From JAFAGX01 sp035623255 (GTDB lineage Bacteria > Acidobacteriota > Terriglobia > Terriglobales > Acidobacteriaceae): a stretch of 64,000 nucleotides of DNA. The notes under the pieces were generated by a model. It was given only the letters and a program-made list of their open reading frames with translations, was not told where the DNA came from and made no database searches. Numbering within the stretch: the first letter of the stretch is position 1; the number at the start of each line of letters is the position of its first letter. The stretch lies in the NCBI GenBank assembly GCA_035623255.1, contig DASPTU010000061.1:1-64000 (forward strand), read 5' to 3'. The position numbers were made by a program, and so were the translations under genes. This document shows positions 53,531-61,554 of the stretch, in pieces.

Positions 53531-55273
53531 ATGAAAGGCCCCACGTCGCCATCCACGCCAACGCCGGTCCACGACAATCCAGTTCTGGAGCGAAGGTCTC
53601 TTCTGTGGTCGCTGGTTGGCTTGGGCATGCTGTTGGTGATCGCTGCAGTCGCGGTCTGGATACTCCATGAGGTCGTCGACGCCGACTTCCTGGTGGATCA
53701 CACGCGGGAAGTCATCAACACGAACAGCCAGCTGCTGACAGATGTGAAGGATGCCGAATCGGCAGAACGCGGATACATCATTACCGACGATGAAGGCTAC
53801 CTTGATCCCTACCGTATCGCTTACGCGGACATTCAGCTCAGCTTTGAAAAGTTGCTAAAGCTCACGCAAGACAATTCCGCCCAGCAAGACCGACTCAGAA
53901 ATTTAAAAACACTGATTGAGAAAAGAATGGACGTCTTTAACACCGCCGTCCAGCAGCGGAAGGCGTCTGGCTTCAGCGCCGCGCAAGCGGTGGTGGTCGG
54001 TGGCCAAGGCCGCATCGTTATGAGCCAAATTCGCGAAGCCAGCAAGCAGATTGGAGATGAGGAAGACCGGCTATTGCAAGAGCGCATACACACTCGCCAG
54101 AATCGGCTGCAGGACGGATTTATTGCCACGGTGCTGGCGGCACTTCTGGCCCTGATAGCCCTGGTCTTCGCGCCCATTGATGTACGTCGCGCCGTACGTC
54201 GCCAGAAGATTGCAGAGGAGGAGAAACAAGAAAGCGAAGCCACTGCACAGGCATTGTTCGAGGCCGCTGCGCAGGCAATCTTCGTAGTTGGCCGGGATGG
54301 ACTGATCGTGATGGCAAATCCTGCGACCGAAAAAATGTTGGGCTACACCCCGGGCGAATTGACCGGGCAACCGGTGGAGTTGCTGGTGCCGGGAAATCTC
54401 CGCGGTGGTCACGTAAATCATCGGGAGGGATACTTCGAGAATCCGCAAAATCGCCCCATGGGGTTCGGCCTCGATCTGCAAGCGAGGAAAAAAGATGGAT
54501 CGATTTTTGACGTGGAAATCAGTCTCAGCTATATGCGCAGGGCGAAACAGATACTGGCGGTTGCCTTTATGTCGGACATTTCCAAGCGCAAGGCAGATGA
54601 GCAGGCTATCCGGCAGCAGGGCGAAGATTTACGCGCGTTGACGGGAAGGCTGATGACGGCCCAGGACGACGAGCGCCGCCGGATTGCCAGAGATCTACAC
54701 GATGATCTCAGCCAAAAGCTGGCCTATCTGGCGATGGACCTTGGGAAGCTGGCGAACAAACCGACTTCTCAGGAAATGCTCAACAGCTTGCGGAGCCTGC
54801 AGCGTCGAGCGGGTGAAGCCGCGGAAAGCGTGCGTCACATTTCGCACCAATTGCATCCTTCGATTCTGGATGATATCGGCTTGGAAGCAGCGCTGGAACA
54901 GAACTGCGAGGAATTCGAAGAGCGTTCCGGGATTCGTACACATTTTCTGGGTCGTGATGTCCCGGAATCTCTGCCCGGGGAAGTCGCAAGCAGCATGTAT
55001 CACATTTTTCAGGAAAGCCTGCGCAACGTCTCCAAGCACTCCAAGGCTTCAGAGGTTTTTGTGACTCTCGAAGCGGCTAACGGGGTGCTGCGGCTGAGCG
55101 TAAGGGACGAGGGGGTGGGACTGGCGCCCGCACCCGCCAAAAGTTCTTCAGGTATTGGGATTATGGGGATGAAGGAACGCGCTCACCTGGTCAATGGGAA
55201 GGTTTCAATCGAATCCCGCGCCGGCGAGGGAACAGAGGTAAATGTGACTGTACCCCTCACAATCAGCGACTAG
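53531..55273 (+). CDS. sensor histidine kinase with CHASE3 and PAS domains
   Basis: 580 residues. First membrane helix about 25-45, then an extracytoplasmic CHASE3-type helical domain (DVKDAESAERGYIITDDEGY) to about 190, second helix about 198-216, a PAS domain (AIFVVGRDGLIVMANPATEKMLGY), a HisKA_3 dimerisation box with His390 in RRRIARDLHDDLSQ, and an HATPase domain with DEGVGLAP and GIGIMGMKERA. It is the NarX/DegS type and pairs with the divergent NarL/FixJ regulator. The signal sensed is unknown. Confidence 0.93.
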   Translation: MKGPTSPSTPTPVHDNPVLERRSLLWSLVGLGMLLVIAAVAVWILHEVVDADFLVDHTREVINTNSQLLTDVKDAESAERGYIITDDEGYLDPYRIAYADIQLSFEKLLKLTQDNSAQQDRLRNLKTLIEKRMDVFNTAVQQRKASGFSAAQAVVVGGQGRIVMSQIREASKQIGDEEDRLLQERIHTRQNRLQDGFIATVLAALLALIALVFAPIDVRRAVRRQKIAEEEKQESEATAQALFEAAAQAIFVVGRDGLIVMANPATEKMLGYTPGELTGQPVELLVPGNLRGGHVNHREGYFENPQNRPMGFGLDLQARKKDGSIFDVEISLSYMRRAKQILAVAFMSDISKRKADEQAIRQQGEDLRALTGRLMTAQDDERRRIARDLHDDLSQKLAYLAMDLGKLANKPTSQEMLNSLRSLQRRAGEAAESVRHISHQLHPSILDDIGLEAALEQNCEEFEERSGIRTHFLGRDVPESLPGEVASSMYHIFQESLRNVSKHSKASEVFVTLEAANGVLRLSVRDEGVGLAPAPAKSSSGIGIMGMKERAHLVNGKVSIESRAGEGTEVNVTVPLTISD

Positions 55274-55308
55274 ACATCCAACCGTCTTTATGATCGACCA
55301 CCGTTGTT

Positions 55309-55632
55309 TCACTTCTCACTGATGCAATATTCGGCAAACAGCGGGCCACCGTGTTCCGGATCAGCGGACTGGACGTAGAGATCGACGTTCGCACAATCGT
55401 AGTAACCATGATTCTTCGGCAGCCGGACCATCCAGTACGTACCCGGTTGCGGGGTGGAGCAGTTTGGAGCCCCCTTCGTGCACTGCAATTCATAAGTCTT
55501 CCCCGATTCCTGAATGGTAACCAGAACTACGTCGCCGCTGACGGTCGTGTTCTTGACGGTAATTGTCGATTTATCCAGGGCCAAGACTTGTGCTGCGATT
55601 AGTAGAGCAAATAGAAAGGCCAATTTCTTCAT
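55309..55632 (-). CDS. small secreted hypothetical protein
   Basis: 107 residues. The signal peptide MKKLAFLFALLIAAQVLA precedes a small beta-rich domain with four cysteines (CTKGAPNC, YDC, YC), probably two disulfides. ATG 55632 has GGGAGGG six bases upstream. The sequence is not recognised. It is convergent with the histidine kinase gene. Confidence 0.75.
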   Translation of the reverse strand: MKKLAFLFALLIAAQVLALDKSTITVKNTTVSGDVVLVTIQESGKTYELQCTKGAPNCSTPQPGTYWMVRLPKNHGYYDCANVDLYVQSADPEHGGPLFAEYCISEK

Positions 55633-55838
55633 ACATCCCTCCCCATGCTCGTTCAAGAAACCAATCTGATTATTTAGTGGGGCCGCCAATACCCGCTGTG
55701 ATTCGGGTCACAACGACAGCAATCAGCCGACACCGGCACTGTCACGAAAGTGCGCCATGAGTCACAGGCGCTTGTGATAAAGGGCACAGCCGAAACTCGT
55801 GGGCCGGAAGGAAGATACCAAGGTAAGCGGGGTGCATT

Positions 55839-57182
55839 ATGAAGAAGATACTGATCCTTGGCGCGGCTGGGCGGGACTTTCACAACTTCAACGTGGTGTT
55901 TCGTAACAACCTTGATTATCAAGTGGTTGCATTCACCGCCACGCAGATCCCCGACATTGCCGGGCGCCGCTACCCGCACGAACTTGCCGGGCGCCTCTAT
56001 CCCGACGGCATACCAATCTTCGAAGAGAAGGATCTCGAAAATCTGATCAGGGGAAATGAGATTGATGCGGTCGTGTTCTCTTACAGCGACATCTCCCATC
56101 AAAATTTGATGCATCTGGCCTCCAGGGCATTGGCTGCCGGCGCCGACTTTTATCTTCTGGGAACTGAACACACCCAACTCGAGTCAGACGTTCCAGTGGT
56201 TTCGATCTGCGCAGTGCGAACAGGCTGCGGTAAGAGTCCGGTGTCGCGTCTGGTTGCGGCGGAACTGCGGCGACACGGGCGCAAGCCGGTGGTGATCCGC
56301 CATCCCATGCCCTACGGGGACCTGGCTGCCCAAGCGGTGCAGCGCTTCGCCACCATGGAGGATTTGGAGCTGCAGAAGTGCACGATCGAAGAGCGCGAAG
56401 AATATGAGCCGCATATTCGCCAGGGCACGGTCGTCTATGCGGGCGTGGATTACGAAAAGATTTTGCGGCGGGCGGAACAGGAAGCAGACGTGATCTTGTG
56501 GGACGGGGGCAATAACGATACGCCGTTCTACAAGTCTGGCCTGGAAATTGTCGTGGTTGATCCACATCGGCCCGGCCACGAACTGGCGTACTACCCCGGC
56601 GAAGTTAACCTGAGGCGCGCTGGTGCCATTGTGATCAACAAAGTCGACACGGCGCAACCACGGGACATCGAAACCGTGCGCCACAACATAAAACTAACCA
56701 ATCCGAAGGCCAAGGTTTTTGAAATGGCATGCCGCGTCACGGTGGGCGAACCTGGCGTGGTCAAGGGCAAACGCGTATTGGTCGTCGAAGATGGGCCGAC
56801 ACTCACGCATGGCGAGATGCCCTATGGGGCGGGCGTTGTAGCCGCGCAACAATGCGGGGCAGCCGAACTGGTGGATCCGCGGCCTTATGCGGTGGGATCG
56901 ATTCGCAATACCTACGACCGCTATACCCACCTGACAAGTCTGCTGCCGGCAATGGGCTACAGCGCCATGCAGCGGCATGAACTCGAGGAGACGATTCGGC
57001 GCACCCCGTGCGATCTGGTGGTAATTGCTACTCCGATCGACCTCACACGAGTCATCAACATCGACAAACCGACGCTACGGGTCACGTACGAGGTCGAAGA
57101 ACTCAGCAAACCGGGTTTGACCGACCTGCTGGCCACGTTCCTCCACGAACAGGAGCCAGCCTTCGCGGGAGGCGGAATATGA
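55839..57182 (+). CDS. P-loop protein of the cyclic-2,3-diphosphoglycerate synthetase-like family; candidate arginine synthetase
   Basis: 447 residues. An N-terminal Rossmann-like part (KKILILGAAGRDFHNFNV) is followed by a P-loop near residues 125-134 (AVRTGCGKSPV), a DGGNNDTPF region, and a GTPase-like INKVD at about residue 267. Databases usually call such proteins cyclic 2,3-diphosphoglycerate synthetase or 'predicted GTPase'. My recollection is that an archaeal relative was shown to be arginine synthetase (citrulline + NH3 + ATP to arginine, run in reverse to make ATP). Context supports this: it overlaps an ornithine carbamoyltransferase by four bases and a carbamate kinase follows. No arginine deiminase is present. 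Function is inference, family is clear. Confidence 0.88.
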   Translation: MKKILILGAAGRDFHNFNVVFRNNLDYQVVAFTATQIPDIAGRRYPHELAGRLYPDGIPIFEEKDLENLIRGNEIDAVVFSYSDISHQNLMHLASRALAAGADFYLLGTEHTQLESDVPVVSICAVRTGCGKSPVSRLVAAELRRHGRKPVVIRHPMPYGDLAAQAVQRFATMEDLELQKCTIEEREEYEPHIRQGTVVYAGVDYEKILRRAEQEADVILWDGGNNDTPFYKSGLEIVVVDPHRPGHELAYYPGEVNLRRAGAIVINKVDTAQPRDIETVRHNIKLTNPKAKVFEMACRVTVGEPGVVKGKRVLVVEDGPTLTHGEMPYGAGVVAAQQCGAAELVDPRPYAVGSIRNTYDRYTHLTSLLPAMGYSAMQRHELEETIRRTPCDLVVIATPIDLTRVINIDKPTLRVTYEVEELSKPGLTDLLATFLHEQEPAFAGGGI

Positions 57183-58150
57183 ATGGCAAGGATTTTCTGT
57201 CGATCAAAGACTTCTCGCCTTCTGAAATTCAGTACCTGCTGATTCTGGGCCGGCAGGTCAAGACGCACCCCACGACCTACTGCGACGCGCTGAAACGTAA
57301 GACGCTGGCGATGATTTTCGAAAAGCCGTCACTGCGCACGCGGGTAAGTTTCGATGTGGGGATCCAGCAACTGGGAGGTTTCTCGATTTATCTTTCGCCG
57401 GCCGAGATCAATCTTGGAAAACGCGAGTCGGTCTACGACGTGGCCAAGAACCTGGAGCGCATGGTGCAGGGAATCATGATTCGCACGTTTGCGCACGAGA
57501 TTGTCGAGCAGATGGCGGAGTATGCCAGCATTCCGGTGATAAACGGGCTGACGGACTACAGCCATCCATGCCAGGCGATGGCGGACTACCTAACGATTTG
57601 GGAAGTGAAGGGCAACCTGGAGGGGCTGAAGGTCGCGTTTGTCGGGGACGGGAACAATGTGGCCCACTCCCTGATGTTTGCCGGTGCGCAGTTGGGTGTG
57701 CATGTTTGGGTGGCCACTCCGAAAGGCTATGAACCGAGGGCGGGGGCTGTCGCATGGGCTCGCGAGCGTGCCAAGCAAACTGGAGGCAGTTGCCATTTGA
57801 CGAACGATCCGCTGGAGGCGGTTTCAGGCGCGGATGTTGTGTACACCGACGTGTGGGCGAGCATGGGCAAGGAAGCAGAAGCGGAGCGGCGCAGAGAGAT
57901 TTTCTTCCCATATCAGGTCAATGAGAAGCTTTTCCGCCATGCCAAGGAAGATGCCATCTTCCTGCATTGCCTTCCTGCGCATCGTGGCGACGAAGTCACC
58001 AGCGAAGTGATTGACTCCCCGCGGTCACTCGTCTTCCAGGAGGCGGAGAATCGCCTGCATGTGCAGAAAGCGATCATGCTTGAACTGATGAAAGGGGAGT
58101 TCGTGAAATTGCCGGGCCTGGTGGAGCTGCAGGAACTGGTGCACGTGTAA
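57179..58150 (+). CDS. argF: ornithine carbamoyltransferase
   Basis: 323 residues. Carbamoyl-phosphate motif SLRTR is at 51-55 (SxRTR), the HPCQ motif at 129-132, and HCLPAHRG near residue 263, all diagnostic of ornithine rather than aspartate carbamoyltransferase. In a catabolic operon it would split citrulline and phosphate to ornithine and carbamoyl phosphate. The start overlaps the previous stop (ATGA), so translation is probably coupled to the candidate arginine synthetase. Anabolic use is also possible. Confidence 0.93.
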   Translation: MNGKDFLSIKDFSPSEIQYLLILGRQVKTHPTTYCDALKRKTLAMIFEKPSLRTRVSFDVGIQQLGGFSIYLSPAEINLGKRESVYDVAKNLERMVQGIMIRTFAHEIVEQMAEYASIPVINGLTDYSHPCQAMADYLTIWEVKGNLEGLKVAFVGDGNNVAHSLMFAGAQLGVHVWVATPKGYEPRAGAVAWARERAKQTGGSCHLTNDPLEAVSGADVVYTDVWASMGKEAEAERRREIFFPYQVNEKLFRHAKEDAIFLHCLPAHRGDEVTSEVIDSPRSLVFQEAENRLHVQKAIMLELMKGEFVKLPGLVELQELVHV

Positions 58151-58279
58151 TGAGTAGCTGGTGGCGAGGAGCTAGTGGCTGGAAAACAAGATGCGCGGAA
58201 CTGGGCCGTTTGCTGACTGGCCTTCGTGCCGGGTCGAGCAAAGTCGGTAGCTCCCAGCTATCAGCTACTGGCGAATGAG
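58151..58279. repeat. intergenic AGCTAGTGG-type repeats between argF and the kinase gene
   Basis: 129 bases. GTAGCTGGTGGCGAGGAGCT near the argF stop is echoed in inverted, imperfect form by AGCTCCCAGCTATCAGCTAC near 58248-58267. No gene. It is a dispersed repeat and might form a processing hairpin inside the operon transcript. Confidence 0.55.
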
Positions 58280-59275
58280 ATGAAAACCATTCTGTTGGCG
58301 ATCGGCGGCAATTCGCTCATCCGCGCTGGTGAGAAGGGCAGCATTGCGGAGCAGATGGCGAATGCGCGCCGGACTGCATGTGAAGTTGTTGGTCTTTGCA
58401 CGGCTGGATATCGAATCGTTCTCACCCATGGGAATGGTCCGCAGGTAGGCGCGGCGCTGCTTCGTTCGGAGCGCGGAGCAAGTCAGGTTCCCGGCCATCC
58501 CCTGGACGTATGTGACGCCAGTACCCAGGGCGAGATTGGATACATCCTGCAACAGGCACTGGAAGGCGAACTGAGGATCGCGGGCGTACACATGCCGGTG
58601 GTCACGGTTGTGACGCAGAGTGTCGTGTCGACAGAGGATCCTGCCATGCACCATCCAACCAAGCCGATCGGGCCGTTCTACTCGAGAGGGGATGCCGAAG
58701 AGCGCAAGCGGCAATTTGGTTGGGAGATTGTTGAGGATGCGTCAAGGGGATATCGCCGAGTAGTACCATCGCCGGAACCGATCGAGATTGTCGAACTGGA
58801 AGTGATTCAAGACCTGGTCGAACAGGGCGTGCTGGTCATTGCCTGCGGCGGAGGAGGAATTCCGGTCGTTTGGCAGGACGGCAAGTTGCGAGGGGTGGAA
58901 GCCGTCATTGATAAAGACCGGGCTTCGGCGTTGCTGGCGTCAAAGCTCGGGGTTGATTTGTTTGTGATCTCAACCGATACCGACTATGTGTACCTCGATT
59001 ACAAAAAACCGTCGCAGCGGCCGCTGAAGAGTGTTACTCCGGTTGAGCTGCAAAAGTTCTTCGAGGAGGGACATTTTCCTCCTGGAAATATGGGCCCGAA
59101 GATCGAATCGGTCCTGCGGTTTTTGAGCAATGGAGGGAAGGAAGCAATCATCACCTCTTGCGAGAATCTGCGTCAAGCGGTTGACGGGTCAGCCGGCACG
59201 CACGTGATTGCGGAACAGCAGACGATCAACCTGGGATTGCAGCGTGGAGTCAAACTTCCGGTAGGAGAGCGCTGA
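58280..59275 (+). CDS. arcC: carbamate kinase
   Basis: 331 residues with the amino-acid-kinase fold: AIGGNSLIR at the start, LTHGNGPQVG, AVIDKDRASALLA and PGNMGPKIES. These are hallmarks of carbamate kinase, which converts carbamoyl phosphate and ADP to ATP, CO2 and NH3. It is the energy-yielding last step of citrulline or arginine fermentation. ATG 58280 is chosen; the upstream reading frame runs through repeat DNA. The next gene starts two bases after its stop. Confidence 0.93.
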   Translation: MKTILLAIGGNSLIRAGEKGSIAEQMANARRTACEVVGLCTAGYRIVLTHGNGPQVGAALLRSERGASQVPGHPLDVCDASTQGEIGYILQQALEGELRIAGVHMPVVTVVTQSVVSTEDPAMHHPTKPIGPFYSRGDAEERKRQFGWEIVEDASRGYRRVVPSPEPIEIVELEVIQDLVEQGVLVIACGGGGIPVVWQDGKLRGVEAVIDKDRASALLASKLGVDLFVISTDTDYVYLDYKKPSQRPLKSVTPVELQKFFEEGHFPPGNMGPKIESVLRFLSNGGKEAIITSCENLRQAVDGSAGTHVIAEQQTINLGLQRGVKLPVGER

Positions 59276-59277
59276 AG

Positions 59278-60237
59278 ATGTCCGGATTCACGGTCGCAGT
59301 ACAAAGCCTTGCGCAAAGAGTCAGCGCCGATAACAAGCTAAAGCACGTGGTGGAATCACAGCAGTTCACGGTTCCGCTGCTGATGGAGCTGTTCGACCGC
59401 TCGCGGGGAATGGAACGGGTAGTGGCGCGCGGCGGCTCGCTCGATTATCAGAATCGAATCATGGCAACGCTGTTTTATGCGCCGTCGACGCGAACGCGAT
59501 TCAGTTTTGAAGCTGCCATGCATCGGCTCGGCGGGAGAGTGCTGTCGACCGAACATGCGCATGCATTTTCGTCGGCGATGGAAGGCGAGCAAGTTGAAGA
59601 CTCAATACGAATCATCGGCGGCTACGCCGACGTAATTGTGGTACGCCACCACCAGGAGGGCGGAGCGAAGCGCGCAGCCCAGGTCTCACCCGTTCCTGTC
59701 ATCAACGCCGGCGATGGCGACGGCGGTCAGCATCCCACGCAGGCGTTGCTTGATCTGTACACGATTTATCGGGAGCGCCCCCTCAACGGCTTGAGTGTAG
59801 CAATTGTTGGAGAACTGGATAAAGGAAGGACCGCGCGCTCACTCGCATATCTTCTGGCCAAGTTTGAGCGCGTGAAGATGTATTTCGTCAGCCCACCGGA
59901 ATTGCAGATGAAGCCGGACATCCTTGGATACCTTGATGAGCACGGAGTTCACTACGAACTGGAGCCGGACATTGATCGGGTGCTTGCAGAAGCGGATGTG
60001 ATCTACCAGACCCGCATTCGGCCAGAGCGGGTACGCGGCGTGGAAAACCTGAAGAGATATGCAATCGACTCGTCGTCGGTTCGACGGATGAAACCGGACG
60101 CGTTGATTCTTCACCCGCTGCCACGGACAGTTGAACTCGACGAATCCGTTGACGCGGATCCTCGAGCGCTTTATTTCCGCCAGGCGCGTAATGGATTGTA
60201 CGTGCGCATGGCGTTGCTGACGATGTTGCTGGAGTAG
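59278..60237 (+). CDS. pyrB: aspartate carbamoyltransferase-like protein
   Basis: 319 residues. STRTR is at 70-74, the RHHQEG segment near 123, HPTQALLDLY at 152-161 and HPLPRT near 277, all aspartate-carbamoyltransferase motifs. In the 80s loop the expected Lys (K84 in E. coli) is Glu102 (SSAMEGEQ), while Ser99 aligns with S80. Lys84 is needed for catalysis in the E. coli enzyme, so activity or substrate may be changed. No pyrI regulatory gene follows. It lies inside the carbamate kinase operon, so it could consume the carbamoyl phosphate made there. Confidence 0.85.
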   Translation: MSGFTVAVQSLAQRVSADNKLKHVVESQQFTVPLLMELFDRSRGMERVVARGGSLDYQNRIMATLFYAPSTRTRFSFEAAMHRLGGRVLSTEHAHAFSSAMEGEQVEDSIRIIGGYADVIVVRHHQEGGAKRAAQVSPVPVINAGDGDGGQHPTQALLDLYTIYRERPLNGLSVAIVGELDKGRTARSLAYLLAKFERVKMYFVSPPELQMKPDILGYLDEHGVHYELEPDIDRVLAEADVIYQTRIRPERVRGVENLKRYAIDSSSVRRMKPDALILHPLPRTVELDESVDADPRALYFRQARNGLYVRMALLTMLLE

Positions 60238-60303
60238 GAGTCGGAGTCTGCGAAAGCTTTCTCCCGACCGCTTACTTCCGGCTGCTTTTTGAAAGGAATG
60301 AGT

Positions 60304-61518
60304 ATGCCAGTGCTTCATGAGCAGTTGAAGACTCAAGAACTTATTGATCTCGAAAATCGGTATGGCGCGCATAACTACTATCCGCTGGACGTTGTGATCG
60401 AGCGCGCCGAAGGCGTATGGCTGTATGACGTCGAGGGCAAGCGCTATCTCGATTGTCTGGCTGCCTATTCAGCGGTGAATCAGGGCCACTGCCACCCTAA
60501 AATTTTGCAAACGCTCATGGAGCAGGCAGGGAAAGTCACGCTCACCTCGCGGGCATTCCGCAACGACCAGTTAGGGCTGCTCTACAAGGACCTGCACGAT
60601 TTGACCGGCTTCGAGATGGCTCTACCGATGAACTCAGGCGCTGAAGCGGTTGAGACCGGAATCAAGACGGCCCGTAAATGGGGATACACGATCAAAGGGA
60701 TCCCGCCGGATAAGGCCGAGATCATCGTTTGTGCGAACAACTTTCACGGGCGCACAGTAACTGTCATCAGCTTTTCAACCGACGAACAATATCGCGATGG
60801 ATTCGGTCCGTTTACGCCGGGATTCAGAGTAGTTCCATTCGGGGATCTGCAGGCATTGCGTCAGGCAGTCACGCCGGATACCTGCGCGTTCCTGGTAGAG
60901 CCGATTCAAGGCGAAGCAGGCATCGTGATTCCGCCGGCGGGATATCTGAGACAGGTTGCTGAAATTTGTACGGAAAATCGCGTTCTGCTGATGCTGGACG
61001 AAATCCAGTCGGGTCTTGGGCGCACAGGCAAGCTGTTTGCCTACATGCACGAAGGAATCAGGCCCGATGTCCTGATCGTGGGCAAAGCGCTGGCCGGAGG
61101 CTTCTATCCGGTCTCGGCCGTGTTGTCGTCGCGCGAAATTCTGGGCGTGTACAAGCCGGGAGACCACGGCAGCACGTTCGGGGGAAACCCGCTGGGCTGC
61201 GCGATTGCCCGCACCGCGCTACGAGTGTTGATCGAAGAAAAAATGGTGGAACGCTCTGCAGAACTGGGTGCGTACTTTTTGACCTTGCTGCAGACGCTGC
61301 GCAGTCCCGATCTGAAAGAAGTGCGGGGCGTGGGACTGTGGATCGGAATCGAATTGCACCGTCTCGCCCGTCCCTACTGCGAAGCGCTCAAGCAGGAGGG
61401 GATTCTCTGTAAAGAGACGCACGACAAGGTAATCCGCGTCGCGCCACCCCTGGTGATCAAGCGGGAAGAGATCGATTGGGCATTCGAGCGGATCAGAAAA
61501 GTGATCGAAAAAACATAG
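60304..61518 (+). CDS. rocD: ornithine aminotransferase
   Basis: 404 residues, class III aminotransferase. The MNSGAEAVETGIKTARKWG signature of ornithine aminotransferases is present, and the PLP lysine is K261 in VGKALAGGFYP. It transfers the delta-amino group of ornithine to 2-oxoglutarate, giving glutamate semialdehyde, which cyclises to pyrroline-5-carboxylate. ATG 60304 is preceded by AAAGGA at a good distance; ATG 60298 is too close. 36 bases precede the malic enzyme gene. Confidence 0.9.
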   Translation: MPVLHEQLKTQELIDLENRYGAHNYYPLDVVIERAEGVWLYDVEGKRYLDCLAAYSAVNQGHCHPKILQTLMEQAGKVTLTSRAFRNDQLGLLYKDLHDLTGFEMALPMNSGAEAVETGIKTARKWGYTIKGIPPDKAEIIVCANNFHGRTVTVISFSTDEQYRDGFGPFTPGFRVVPFGDLQALRQAVTPDTCAFLVEPIQGEAGIVIPPAGYLRQVAEICTENRVLLMLDEIQSGLGRTGKLFAYMHEGIRPDVLIVGKALAGGFYPVSAVLSSREILGVYKPGDHGSTFGGNPLGCAIARTALRVLIEEKMVERSAELGAYFLTLLQTLRSPDLKEVRGVGLWIGIELHRLARPYCEALKQEGILCKETHDKVIRVAPPLVIKREEIDWAFERIRKVIEKT

Positions 61519-61554
61519 CGCACAAAACCGCAGGTTTGTGGAACGGAGGCCATT

